Assembly: GCA_051653625.1 (NCBI GenBank)
Contig: JBOFWM010000098.1
Coordinates: 1-31,915 of the forward strand
DNA: 31,915 nt
Origin: SFDP01 sp051653625
Lineage (GTDB): Bacteria > Bacillota > Clostridia > Lachnospirales > Lachnospiraceae
Reading direction: 5' to 3'
The translations under genes and the position numbers were made by a program. Every line of letters starts with the position of its first letter. The first letter of the stretch is position 1. The notes under the pieces were generated by a model. The model ran no database searches. It saw nothing but the letters and a program-made list of their open reading frames with translations, and was not told the origin of the DNA. This document shows positions 15,234-22,980 of the stretch, piece by piece.

Positions 15234-16091
15234 TTAAGATTTTTTTAACATTATTACTCCTGCTAAATTTCCTCTTTTCCCTTGCGATGCTCTATGCGAA
15301 AAGAGATCCTTTTCATTACAACAAGTACAAATATTTGTAATACTCAAATTTTCTTTTTTTATTCCAGCATCTAATAATAAATATTCATTGGCTTTCCATA
15401 AATCTAATTGATATTTTCCATTATTTTTTTTGTAATAAAAATCATCTTTTTCTATACTTTTGTTGAATTCTAAAATAACATCTTCGCTTACTTCATAACA
15501 TTCCATACAAATAGAGGGACCAATTGCAACTAAAATATCTTCTATCTTACAATTATATTCACTATTCATTTTATCAAGTGTTTTTGCTGCAATATTTAAT
15601 ACACTTCCTTTCCATCCAGAATGACTCATTCCTATTACTTTTTTTATTGGATCCAGAAAAAACAAAGGAACGCAATCAGCATATAATGTAACAAGTGCAA
15701 CACCTTCTTCATTTGTAATAAATCCATCTATATCTTCGTAATCTTTTTCATAAAGTATTCCTTTTCCTTTATCGCCCTTTGTTACGACTCTAATATTCGA
15801 TGTATGTGTTTGATCCGTCAAAACAAAATCTTCTAATTTACATTCTAAAATCTCACTTATTCGTCGATAATTTTCATCTACATTTTCTTTTCGATCTCCT
15901 CTAGCATAGCTTAAATTCATACTTGAAAAATAACCCTCACTTACCCCACCATGTCTTGTCGTAAATAAATGATTTACAAGTTTTGTTTCTTCAAATGCAG
16001 GATATATTAAGTATTCTACCTCATTCTTTTTTCGCAAAACCGGTATATCTATGCTCTTTTCTTTATTATATTTTCTTATCATTTCTTTCAT
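15234..16091 (-). CDS. pgeF: Peptidoglycan-editing factor PgeF (YfiH/laccase-domain family)
   Basis: Family of multicopper-like proteins (YfiH, LACC1-related). In E. coli PgeF prevents misincorporation of L-Ser in place of L-Ala in the peptidoglycan stem, and relatives show purine nucleosidase or phosphorylase activity. The 285-residue protein has the three conserved metal/catalytic residues: His96 in LTDQTHTSNI, Cys140 in LYADCVPLFF, and His157 in MSHSGWKG. The family N-terminal segment FTTRHGGVSEG (43-53) and C-terminal CTCC...FSHRA..GKRGN are also present. The ATG at 16091 has AAAGG only three bases upstream, so the start could instead be the ATG three codons later. It lies 23 nt after yraN and probably shares its transcript. 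Confidence 0.93.
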   Translation of the reverse strand: MKEMIRKYNKEKSIDIPVLRKKNEVEYLIYPAFEETKLVNHLFTTRHGGVSEGYFSSMNLSYARGDRKENVDENYRRISEILECKLEDFVLTDQTHTSNIRVVTKGDKGKGILYEKDYEDIDGFITNEEGVALVTLYADCVPLFFLDPIKKVIGMSHSGWKGSVLNIAAKTLDKMNSEYNCKIEDILVAIGPSICMECYEVSEDVILEFNKSIEKDDFYYKKNNGKYQLDLWKANEYLLLDAGIKKENLSITNICTCCNEKDLFSHRASQGKRGNLAGVIMLKKS

Positions 16092-16114
16092 TAACCTTTC
16101 AAATCAATTCGATT

Positions 16115-16477
16115 TTAAATCCCATATCCAATATGCGAAAAAGCATTTTTATACCATTCAATTTCTCCATTACATATTGATATTACATCATATCTAACTA
16201 AATCGTTCACAAAATGTGTGACACAATACTGTGTAGCAACTTTACAAATTATTTTTTGTTTCTTTTTATTTACAGCTTCTGTTGGATGTCCATATTCTAT
16301 ACTTTTTCTATATTTCACTTCAAAAAAGATAATTGTATCATCTTCTCTTCCAATAATATCAATTTCTCCATATCTTGTTCGATAATTTTTTTCAAGTATT
16401 AAAATTTCGTTTTTTTTCAAAAAAGAAATTGCCATTTCTTCATAAAAAGTCCCTACCGCTCTTTTATTTTCCCCCAA
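16115..16477 (-). CDS. YraN family protein (UPF0102, predicted endonuclease fold)
   Basis: A 120-residue protein of the restriction-endonuclease-like UPF0102 family. The conserved core is RYGEIDIIG (35-43) and FFEVKYR (51-57), giving the D...ExK arrangement of this nuclease fold, preceded by G..YEE.A..FL. I chose a TTG start at 16477, because TGAGGG overlaps the stop codon of the preceding FlhB-like gene at about 8 nt spacing and the product then has the family's usual N-terminus. An in-frame ATG at 16522 would overlap that gene by 35 nt. Family members commonly sit beside rnhB, as here; a role in DNA repair or recombination is suggested but not shown. Confidence 0.88.
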   Translation of the reverse strand: MGENKRAVGTFYEEMAISFLKKNEILILEKNYRTRYGEIDIIGREDDTIIFFEVKYRKSIEYGHPTEAVNKKKQKIICKVATQYCVTHFVNDLVRYDVISICNGEIEWYKNAFSHIGYGI

Positions 16478-16487
16478 CAATATGCCC

Positions 16488-16754
16488 TCATTTTTCCATA
16501 ATCTTATCCATTGCATCAACAAATACTAAAACTTCAGCTACCACGTCATAAAGCTTCGGTGGTATCATTTCTCCAATTTCAAGTTTAGATAATGTATTCG
16601 CTAATTTATGGTCTTTATGGATTGGAATATCATTTTCTTTCGCTTTTTCAATAATACGCTCTGCTAATACTCCTTTTCCTGTTGCAATAATTTTAGGTGC
16701 TTCTTCATCTTGATTATATTCTAAAGCAACTGCTTGTTTTATTTCTTTCTTCAT
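16488..16754 (-). CDS. FlhB C-terminal-domain-like small protein (YlqH type)
   Basis: An 88-residue cytosolic protein matching only the C-terminal cytoplasmic fragment of the flagellar/type III export gate protein FlhB. AVALEYN, APKIIATGKG, AERIIEKAKENDIPI, LANTL and EVLVFVDAMDK align with the FlhB segment just after its autocleavage site. No membrane segments and no NPTH cleavage motif are present, so the protein begins where the cleaved FlhB fragment would begin. Bacillus YlqH has the same form and the same position, after rnhB and ylqG. It lies 17 nt downstream of the FliK-like gene. Its function is unknown; any link to flagellar export is inference. Confidence 0.85.
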   Translation of the reverse strand: MKKEIKQAVALEYNQDEEAPKIIATGKGVLAERIIEKAKENDIPIHKDHKLANTLSKLEIGEMIPPKLYDVVAEVLVFVDAMDKIMEK

Positions 16755-16771
16755 CTACAATATCACCCACC

Positions 16772-18301
16772 TTATACTCTTGCATCAAATCCCTTACACG
16801 CCATACACGAATTAAATTTACTCTCATTGATCAATTTACTAATACTAAATTCCTCTGATGTATCTTGCTCTATTAATTGTGTATGTATTGTAATATCATA
16901 TCCCTTTTTTTGTACTCTTTCATTTAACATAGAAATATTTTTTTCAATCAATTCTAAACTTTTTTCATTTGATAATTTAAAATTAGTAACAACGCTTTGT
17001 TTATCTAAAGATATGAATACATCTACTGGACCTAAAGCATTCATGTCTAAATGTAAAAATGCTGATATTTTTCCATCCTCTTGTGCAAGATTCTTTTTAT
17101 TTGTAAATAAAAATAATTCAGCATTTGCCTCATTATGCTCTAATTTTACTGGCAACTGTACATATTGATACACTTGATTTATATGATTTATAAAATCTAA
17201 ATTAGAATTCATAGTAAAAACAGCTTTTGAAAAGCCTGTTTCTATTTTATCCATTTTCTCTAATCCACTTTTCAAACTACTAATTGTCTGATTTAATGTT
17301 TCGTAGAATTCCTGAATTTTCTCTTTATTTCCCACATCCACTTCATCCATTAATCCATTATTCATAAAAATCTTATGAAATAAAGTTATCATTGCTTTTT
17401 TCACATCTGTTGATTCTAGAATAGTTGTCTGATTTGTTATCTCTTGCAAAAGTTCTTGTGGTTGTTGCAATGATGTTTGCTGCATATTTTCTTGAAATTT
17501 TTCACATACAGCGCCTTGTATAGTGACTTCTTCAATTCCTTTGTTGCTTAACACTTGCAATAAATCATTTTTTATTTTTGTATATTCCAAAGATAATTCA
17601 TCCGATTTTAATGGTATATTTTCCTTTAGCACATCTAAAAAGTGTTCAATTACTTTACTTTCTTTTGTACTCAAACAATCTCTTAGTAATTCTTCTATAA
17701 AAGGTTCTACTGCCTCCTTTAAATACGATATAGAATCCTTTACAAGATGCGTGTTTTCTTTATAAGATATCATTTGTTGAATTGCTTCTTCATTAATAGG
17801 AATATCTAGAAAATGCAATGTAACAATTTCTTTTGGAGTCAATTGCGTGTTCGCATTGATTTCTTTAAATATTTGTGTCAATACTTGCTTTTGTATTGGC
17901 ATATTTTTATCCATCAAGCTTTTTACCATTTCAATACTATCATTTGTAATAGGTAAATTAGCCATTTGCAATGATTTTACTACCGTTTCTTCTTGCGCAA
18001 TATTTTCAAATAGTGGTTGAATTATTAACCCCTTTTCACTATTACTTTTTACTTGAAATTGAATCATAGCACCTTCTTTTAATGATATAGAACTATCTAG
18101 CTTTGCCTGAATATTCATTGCATTAAAAAGTAATAACTTCACATCAATACCATCTAACTTAGTAATTTGTCCTTGTATAATATCACCTGGCAGAAGTGAT
18201 TTTAATCGATCACTTAAAAAAACTGCCTTGTCCTGATCTTCTAAAAAATCAAGCTTTGTCATTATTTGCTTCAAAGGCATATTTAGTAAATCAATGGCCA
18301 T
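16772..18301 (-). CDS. FliK/hook-length-control-like protein (YlqG type)
   Basis: A 509-residue, mostly helical protein with no signal peptide or membrane segment. Residues 35-100 form a small beta-rich region (LPGDIIQGQI, KLLLFN, GAMIQFQV). The C-terminal part, about 380-470, resembles the Flg_hook domain of FliK: YVQLPVKL, ELFLFTNKK, FLHLDMNALGPVDVFISL, and VTNFKLSNEKSLELIEKNI. The extreme C-terminus carries a CxxC (Cys499, Cys502) and ends GFDARV. The middle (about 100-375) is poorly conserved and glutamine/leucine rich. No other flagellar genes are in the window. Position after rnhB and before the FlhB-like gene matches Bacillus ylqG-ylqH. AAGGAG lies 7 nt before the ATG. Substrate-switching by analogy with FliK/FlhB is inference only. 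Confidence 0.75.
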   Translation of the reverse strand: MAIDLLNMPLKQIMTKLDFLEDQDKAVFLSDRLKSLLPGDIIQGQITKLDGIDVKLLLFNAMNIQAKLDSSISLKEGAMIQFQVKSNSEKGLIIQPLFENIAQEETVVKSLQMANLPITNDSIEMVKSLMDKNMPIQKQVLTQIFKEINANTQLTPKEIVTLHFLDIPINEEAIQQMISYKENTHLVKDSISYLKEAVEPFIEELLRDCLSTKESKVIEHFLDVLKENIPLKSDELSLEYTKIKNDLLQVLSNKGIEEVTIQGAVCEKFQENMQQTSLQQPQELLQEITNQTTILESTDVKKAMITLFHKIFMNNGLMDEVDVGNKEKIQEFYETLNQTISSLKSGLEKMDKIETGFSKAVFTMNSNLDFINHINQVYQYVQLPVKLEHNEANAELFLFTNKKNLAQEDGKISAFLHLDMNALGPVDVFISLDKQSVVTNFKLSNEKSLELIEKNISMLNERVQKKGYDITIHTQLIEQDTSEEFSISKLINESKFNSCMACKGFDARV

Positions 18302-18320
18302 TTAAGTTCTCCTTTTTTAT

Positions 18321-19085
18321 TTAAGATAAAAGAAAGTTTTTTATAAAACTAACTCTATGTATTGGCGTTTTCCCTAATTTTTTCAAAGCTTCAATATGTG
18401 TTGTCGAACCATACCCTTTATTTGATGCAAAATCATATCCAGGAAATACTTCATCATATTGCATCATCAATTGGTCTCTTGTCACTTTTGCTACAATACT
18501 TGCAGCAGCAATTGATATACTTTTTGTATCTCCTTTAATAATTGGGATTTGTTTTCCTTCTATATTTGGTATTGTAACAGCATCATTTAAAAGTATGTCG
18601 GGCTTTACTTCTAAATGATTTATAGCTTCTCTCATTGCTTCATATGTTGCTTGTAAAATATTAATTTCATCTATTCGTTCTGGTGAACTATATCCAATTC
18701 CTATACTAATAGCTTCTTTTTTTATAATTTCATATAATTCTTCTCTTTTTTTTGCACTTAATTTTTTTGAATCATTAATATATAAGATAGAACAATCTTT
18801 TGGTAAAATAATAGCACAAGCTACAACAGGTCCTGCAAGTGGTCCTCTACCTACCTCATCAATTCCACATACAATTCCAAACTCTTCATATTGTCTTTCG
18901 TATTCTTTTAATTGATAGATACGATCTAGTTCTAATTGAAATGCATCCATACGTTTTTTCGCAGTAAAAAGAATTTTTTGTACTCCTGCTCTCTCATCGT
19001 TTTTATATACTTCACATAAAGATTTCAAATCATAAATATCTGCTTCTTTAAATGTAGATTCAATATTTTTAATGCTTTCTGCCAC
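18321..19085 (-). CDS. rnhB: Ribonuclease HII
   Basis: Removes RNA, including single ribonucleotides, from DNA. The 254-residue protein has an N-terminal helical extension of about 70 residues, as in Firmicute RNase HII, then the catalytic domain starting CGIDEVGRGPLAGPV (Asp76, Glu77). Asp168 in LLNDAV and Asp204 near VAKVTRD complete the acidic cluster, and SKGYGS-like NKGYGSTTH follows. The start is GTG with GAGG 8 nt upstream. A terminator hairpin lies between it and the upstream signal peptidase gene, yet the 34-nt gap shows no promoter, so expression may depend on read-through. The FliK-like gene begins 19 nt downstream. Confidence 0.96.
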   Translation of the reverse strand: MAESIKNIESTFKEADIYDLKSLCEVYKNDERAGVQKILFTAKKRMDAFQLELDRIYQLKEYERQYEEFGIVCGIDEVGRGPLAGPVVACAIILPKDCSILYINDSKKLSAKKREELYEIIKKEAISIGIGYSSPERIDEINILQATYEAMREAINHLEVKPDILLNDAVTIPNIEGKQIPIIKGDTKSISIAAASIVAKVTRDQLMMQYDEVFPGYDFASNKGYGSTTHIEALKKLGKTPIHRVSFIKNFLLS

Positions 19086-19119
19086 TTCTATTTCCTCTTT
19101 TCCTATTCTTTTATGCCAG

Positions 19120-19147
19120 AAAAAGAGTTCCCTAGGAAACTCTTTTT
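19120..19147 (-). terminator. Hairpin after the second signal peptidase gene
   Basis: On the minus strand AAAAAGAGTTTCC pairs with GGAACTCTTTTT around a TAG loop with one bulged A. The U-run is part of the stem, and the left arm overlaps the stop codon of the gene. It would attenuate transcription entering rnhB. Confidence 0.6.
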
Positions 19148-19685
19148 ATTGATGTTGCAAAATTTCAATTTTACTAAATGGCCATATTCTTACATATGCT
19201 CTACCAAGAATCTCTTCTCTTTTTATATTCCCAACCAAACTATCTCTACTATCTTGACTATTATTTCTATTATCACCTAATACAAAATACTCATCATCCT
19301 CTAATATTATAGTTGTATTTGCCCTTCCAGGAGATTGCATAATTTCTGCTCCATAAGATTCATGAAGAATCTCTCCATTAATATAGATATTCCCTTTTTC
19401 ATCAATCGTAATCTGCTCACCGGGCATACCTATAATTCTTTTTATATAAAAAATACTTTTATCCTCATGATATGGAAAAACAATAATATCAAAACGCTCT
19501 GGATCTTTAAATCGATACGTAATTTTATCCACCATCAAATGATCCCCATTGCTTAATGTATTTTCCATAGAGGAACCTACAACTTCTGTTCTTTGCGTCA
19601 CATAAGTAATAATTAAAAATGTTAAAAGCAATACTCCTAGTAAATACAAACTAGTACTTAGAATCTCTTTTATAAGTCTTTTCAT
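19146..19685 (-). CDS. lepB: Type I signal peptidase (second copy)
   Basis: Membrane-anchored serine protease that removes signal peptides from exported proteins. The 179-residue protein has one N-terminal membrane segment (about 8-29), the catalytic Ser39 in GSSMENTL (37-44), Lys82 in FYIKRIIG (79-86) that forms the Ser-Lys dyad, and the later box LGDNRNNSQDSR. The length fits the small Gram-positive SipS class. The only good start is ATG at 19685; AAGGGG lies about 15 nt upstream, which is farther than usual, and translation may be helped by coupling to rbgA, whose stop codon is 20 nt upstream. It is followed by a terminator hairpin. Confidence 0.93.
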   Translation of the reverse strand: MKRLIKEILSTSLYLLGVLLLTFLIITYVTQRTEVVGSSMENTLSNGDHLMVDKITYRFKDPERFDIIVFPYHEDKSIFYIKRIIGMPGEQITIDEKGNIYINGEILHESYGAEIMQSPGRANTTIILEDDEYFVLGDNRNNSQDSRDSLVGNIKREEILGRAYVRIWPFSKIEILQHQ

Positions 19686-19705
19686 AAATAGTATTAAACA
19701 CCCCT

Positions 19706-20554
19706 TTAGTATTCTTTTGGACCTTCTAATGTAATTTTTCCTAATTTCCCACTTCTAAAATCATCAATAATAATAGATGCTGCTTTTGAATAATCAAGTT
19801 CTTGCCCCTTTTTATAACATTTTCTAGTCTCCGCAATTTCATCTAACATTTTCACTGGGTCCGATTCATCTGTTATTTCATATCGTTTTATAAAAACTCC
19901 TGGATATCTAGCAATTAAATATTTAATTAAATCAATTGCCATTTCTTCTTCAATTAAGATCGCATCATTAATTGAACCAATAAATGCTAATTTCATACCA
20001 ACCGATTGATCCTCAAATTTTGGCCACAAAATACCTGGTGTATCTAAAAGTTCTAATCCTTTTCCTAATTTAATCCATTGCTTTCCTTTTGTTACACCTG
20101 GTTTATTTCCTGTTTTTGCACATGCTCTCCCTGCGTAGGAATTAATGAATGTAGATTTTCCTACATTCGGGATTCCTACAACCATAGCACGTACAGGTCG
20201 ATTTAATATCCCTCTTTTTTTATCTCTCTCTATTTTTTCTTTACATGCTTCATTTACAGAGTTTTGAATTGCTTTTAGTCCTGTTCCACTTTTGGAATTA
20301 ATTTCTAAAACAGTAATATTTTTTCCTTTAAAATATTCTATCCACTCTTTATTTATTTTCGAATCTGATAAATCTGATTTATTCAGCAAAACCATTCTTG
20401 CTTTATGTTGACCTAATTCATCTATATCTGGATTTCTACTACTAATTGGAATTCTTGCATCCACTAATTCAATAATCAAATCTATGAGTTTAAGATCTTC
20501 CTTCATCATTCTTTTTGCCTTAGTCATATGACCTGGGTACCATTGATAATTCAT
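19706..20554 (-). CDS. rbgA: Ribosome biogenesis GTPase A
   Basis: Circularly permuted GTPase that promotes a late step in 50S subunit assembly. The G motifs are in permuted order: G4 NKSD (58-61), G5 region SKSG (87-90), then G1 GIPNVGKST (127-135), G2 PGVT (152-155) and G3 DTPG (171-174). The N-terminal WYPGHMTKA (5-13) is the family signature, and the C-terminal helical ANTAR-like region covers about 195-282. The 282-residue length is typical. SD AAGGGA is about 11 nt upstream. It is flanked on both sides by type I signal peptidase genes; in Bacillus the same gene (ylqF) lies between rplS and rnhB. Confidence 0.96.
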   Translation of the reverse strand: MNYQWYPGHMTKAKRMMKEDLKLIDLIIELVDARIPISSRNPDIDELGQHKARMVLLNKSDLSDSKINKEWIEYFKGKNITVLEINSKSGTGLKAIQNSVNEACKEKIERDKKRGILNRPVRAMVVGIPNVGKSTFINSYAGRACAKTGNKPGVTKGKQWIKLGKGLELLDTPGILWPKFEDQSVGMKLAFIGSINDAILIEEEMAIDLIKYLIARYPGVFIKRYEITDESDPVKMLDEIAETRKCYKKGQELDYSKAASIIIDDFRSGKLGKITLEGPKEY

Positions 20555-20579
20555 TCTAATTTATTTCCCTTCTTTACTA

Positions 20580-21152
20580 CTATAAAAAACCTAATTTTGA
20601 TTCTTTATTTCCAAAATGAAACCATGCTTTTCCCATAATTACATCTTTAGCTATTAATCCTATATTACCAGATCGACTATCTTCACTGCTATTGCAATTA
20701 TCTCCCATTACAAAATATTCATTCTCTTTTAATGTAATCTCATTTATAGCAATTCCTGGATCTGCAATTTTATCATAATTATAGGATACTTCTTCACTAT
20801 TTATATATAGTTTTCCATTTGAAATTTGAACTGTATCTCCCGGAATTGCTACCACTCTTTTAATATAAAAATACGTGTTTTTATTTCCATTCGGAAGAAA
20901 TGCAATAATATCTCCTCGCGATGGTTGAAACAAATTATAGTGAAATTTATTAACTAAGACTCGCTCACCATTATACAAAGTTTCTTCCATAGAGATACCA
21001 ATGACACTTGTTTGAACACCAAAATTTGATACTAAAACATATGCAATTAAAATAACGGAAAACAAACCAACAATCCATCTTAAAACTTCATGGATAATTG
21101 CTGAATTTATCATTTTATTTTTTTTATAAAATCTAAGACCTTTTCTTCTCAT
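20580..21152 (-). CDS. lepB: Type I signal peptidase (first copy)
   Basis: A 190-residue serine protease of the SipS class with one N-terminal membrane segment (about 24-44) after a basic cytoplasmic tail. The catalytic serine is Ser54 in GISMEETL (52-59), and the dyad lysine is Lys98 in FYIKRVVA (95-102). The box MGDNCNSSEDSRSGN follows near 152-166. It differs clearly in sequence from the second copy, so the two are old paralogues, not a recent duplication. GGAG lies about 14 nt before the ATG, a long spacing; an ATG 13 codons later lacks any site. A strong promoter (21199-21227) directly precedes it, making it the first gene of a lepB-rbgA-lepB run. Confidence 0.93.
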   Translation of the reverse strand: MRRKGLRFYKKNKMINSAIIHEVLRWIVGLFSVILIAYVLVSNFGVQTSVIGISMEETLYNGERVLVNKFHYNLFQPSRGDIIAFLPNGNKNTYFYIKRVVAIPGDTVQISNGKLYINSEEVSYNYDKIADPGIAINEITLKENEYFVMGDNCNSSEDSRSGNIGLIAKDVIMGKAWFHFGNKESKLGFL

Positions 21153-21198
21153 CTGTATATTCGTTTCTCCAAATTACTATAAATTAATAGATGTTACA

Positions 21199-21227
21199 AT
21201 TATATCATGTATTTAGCTTTTATGCAA
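21199..21227 (-). promoter_or_regulatory. Strong sigma-A promoter of the lepB-rbgA-lepB run
   Basis: On the minus strand TTGCAT (21222-21227), a 17-bp spacer and a perfect TATAAT (21199-21204) preceded by TGA, an extended -10. It starts just past the rplS terminator. Confidence 0.8.
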
Positions 21228-21232
21228 AAACG

Positions 21233-21262
21233 AAAAATGTCACACTAATTACTTAGTGTGAC
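21233..21262 (-). terminator. Terminator of rplS and the ribosomal/SRP operon
   Basis: On the minus strand GTCACACTAA pairs perfectly with TTAGTGTGAC around a 4-nt loop (GTAA) and is followed by ATTTTTCGTTTTTG. It lies 11 nt after the rplS stop codon. Confidence 0.9.
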
Positions 21263-21272
21263 ACAACATAAA

Positions 21273-21620
21273 TTATTTTACTAATTCTTTAACTTTTGCT
21301 TTTTTACCGATACGATCTCTTAGGTAATTTAATTTAGCTCTTCTTACTTTACCTCTTCTGATAACTTCTATTTTCTCAACATTAGGTGAGTGAAGTGGCC
21401 ATGTTTTTTCAACACCAATACCATTTGATGTTTTTCTAACTGTGAAAGTTTCTCTGTTACTTCCACCTTGTCTTTTTAAAACAGTTCCTTCAAAAACCTG
21501 AATTCTTTCACGGTTACCTTCTTTGATTTTACCATAAACTTTTACAGTATCACCTACAGAAAATTGTGAAACTTCTGCTTTTAATTGTTCTTGTTCAATA
21601 CTTCTAATAATTTCGTTCAT
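21273..21620 (-). CDS. rplS: 50S ribosomal protein L19
   Basis: A 115-residue ribosomal protein at the 30S-50S interface. The sequence has the L19 core: FSVGDTVKVYGKIKEGNRERIQVFEGTV read in pieces, then RETFTVRK, GVEKTWPLHSPNVEKIEV and the basic end GKVRRAKLNYLRDRIGK. AAGGAG lies 7 nt before the ATG. An 80-nt gap upstream carries a possible leader structure (21641-21675). It is the last gene of the run ylxM-ffh-rpsP-khpA-rimM-trmD-rplS, as in Bacillus. Confidence 0.98.
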   Translation of the reverse strand: MNEIIRSIEQEQLKAEVSQFSVGDTVKVYGKIKEGNRERIQVFEGTVLKRQGGSNRETFTVRKTSNGIGVEKTWPLHSPNVEKIEVIRRGKVRRAKLNYLRDRIGKKAKVKELVK

Positions 21621-21640
21621 ATCTATTCTCCTTTTTCTTG

Positions 21641-21675
21641 GATGTTCTTATTATATTTTATAATAGCGGACCATC
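21641..21675 (-). promoter_or_regulatory. Candidate structured leader of rplS (L19-leader-like)
   Basis: On the minus strand GATG (21672-21675) pairs with CATC (21641-21644), enclosing an internal loop GTCCGC/AGAA, then TATTATA pairs perfectly with TATAATA around an AAA loop. The internal loop is GC-containing in an otherwise AT-rich gap and so stands out. Firmicutes are known to carry an L19 leader motif upstream of rplS; I could not align to it here, so identity is inference. Confidence 0.45.
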
Positions 21676-21700
21676 TCATTTACACAACATTAATATAATA

Positions 21701-22417
21701 TCATAACTTTGTACTATGTGCAATTACTTTTTTATATTTTTCATACAAGTCTGGACGTCTTTCTTTTGTTCTTTTTATTGACTCTTCCATTCTGTAATCC
21801 TCTATTTTTTTATGATGTCCACTTAATAATATGTCGGGTACTTTTTTCCCGTTCCATTCTTCTGGTCTTGTGTATTGTGGATGCTCTAACAAATAATTAT
21901 GAAATGACTCTTCCATTGCTGAAGTTTCATTATTAAGAACACCTGGTACCATTCTTGAAATTGCATCAATCATTACCATAACCGGTAATTCCCCACCTGT
22001 TAATACATAATCTCCAATAGAAACATAATCCGTCACAACTTCTTCTAATACTCGTTCATCAATTCCCTCATAATGACCGCATAAAAATACCAAATCTTTT
22101 TCCTTTGCAAGTTCTACTGCCATCTCTTGATTAAATACATTTCCTTGTGGTGTTACATAAATCACTCTTGTATCTTTTGTAATATGTTCTGTTAAAAGAG
22201 ATTGATACGCATCATATATAGGTTGTGCTTGCATCAACATACCTGCACCACCACCATACGGATAATCATCTACTTTCTTATGTTTTGATTTTGTGAACTC
22301 TCTAATATTTATACCATGAATAGATAATAATTTATTCATGATTGCTTTTCCTATAATACTTGTTTTAAGTCCTTCTACTATCATCTCAGGAAATAAACTT
22401 AAAATATAAAAATTCAT
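21701..22417 (-). CDS. trmD: tRNA (guanine-37-N1)-methyltransferase
   Basis: SAM-dependent SPOUT methyltransferase that makes m1G37 in tRNAs and prevents +1 frameshifting. The 238-residue product has DYPYGGGAGMLMQ (51-63), YVTPQG (87-92), LCGHYEGIDERV (112-123) and SIGDYVLTGGELP (133-145), all trefoil-knot signature elements, plus the C-terminal YTRPEEW. I place the start at ATG 22417, which overlaps the rimM stop codon as TAATG and has GAAGGA 8 nt upstream. The open frame continues 22 codons farther back inside rimM, but this extension is not family sequence. Confidence 0.97.
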   Translation of the reverse strand: MNFYILSLFPEMIVEGLKTSIIGKAIMNKLLSIHGINIREFTKSKHKKVDDYPYGGGAGMLMQAQPIYDAYQSLLTEHITKDTRVIYVTPQGNVFNQEMAVELAKEKDLVFLCGHYEGIDERVLEEVVTDYVSIGDYVLTGGELPVMVMIDAISRMVPGVLNNETSAMEESFHNYLLEHPQYTRPEEWNGKKVPDILLSGHHKKIEDYRMEESIKRTKERRPDLYEKYKKVIAHSTKL

Positions 22418-22923
22418 TATAAAAGTCCTTCTAAAATATGAATCATCATCTTCTTCGCTTCTATATCTACACTTAAAATACATTCTTTTATAGCTGGTAA
22501 AAGAAGTTGTCTTCCATCATGTAATGAAATATCATATACATCATTTGCACCAGTTACCAAAACATCTTTTAAAATTCCTATTTCCTCATTCTCTTCGTTA
22601 TAAATAGAAAGATCAATTAAATCTGCAACAAAATACTCATCCTTTTTTAAAGGCACTGCATTCTTTCTTGTAACGAATAAACTATCCCCTTTAAAGGTTT
22701 CTATATCATTTATTGAATCAAGACCAACAAATTTAAGAATTACAAATTTTTTGAAAAATTTAACTCCCTCAATTCCTAGTTCCTTATTTTCTTCTTTATG
22801 CTTTAAAATAACATTTTTTAATTTTTTAAATCTTGACACATCATCTGTTGTAGGAAAAACTTTTACCTCCCCTTTAATACCATGTGTGGATGCAATAATT
22901 CCTACTTGAAGTAAATCTTCCAT
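22417..22923 (-). CDS. rimM: 16S rRNA processing protein RimM
   Basis: Assists 30S subunit maturation near the 3' domain of 16S rRNA, together with S19. The 168-residue protein has the N-terminal RimM domain with VGIIASTHGIKGEVKVFP (read VGIIASTHG then IKGEVKV) and a C-terminal PRC-barrel with EYFVADLIDL and TGANDVYDI, then LLLPAIKECI. AAAGG lies 9 nt before the ATG. Its stop codon overlaps the trmD start. Its place between khpA and trmD is the conserved Firmicute order, here without the ylqD gene found in Bacillus. Confidence 0.96.
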   Translation of the reverse strand: MEDLLQVGIIASTHGIKGEVKVFPTTDDVSRFKKLKNVILKHKEENKELGIEGVKFFKKFVILKFVGLDSINDIETFKGDSLFVTRKNAVPLKKDEYFVADLIDLSIYNEENEEIGILKDVLVTGANDVYDISLHDGRQLLLPAIKECILSVDIEAKKMMIHILEGLL

Positions 22924-22949
22924 TCATTTATACCTTTCTTTATAGAAAT

Positions 22950-22976
22950 AAGGGATGCCCTCTTAGAGTATCCCTT
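22950..22976. other. Hairpin between khpA and rimM
   Basis: AAGGGAT (22950-22956) pairs with ATCCCTT (22970-22976), with a further weak inner pairing. On the minus strand the tail is TATTTCT, a poor U-tract; a better T-run lies on the plus-strand side where there is no gene. It could be a weak attenuator or an RNA-processing site within the operon. Confidence 0.4.
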
Positions 22977-22980
22977 TTTA

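Noticed and set aside
22418..22483. 22-codon N-terminal extension of TrmD
   Set aside because: It lies wholly within rimM, has no good ribosome binding site, and the ATG at 22417 has a well-spaced GAAGGA and the family start.
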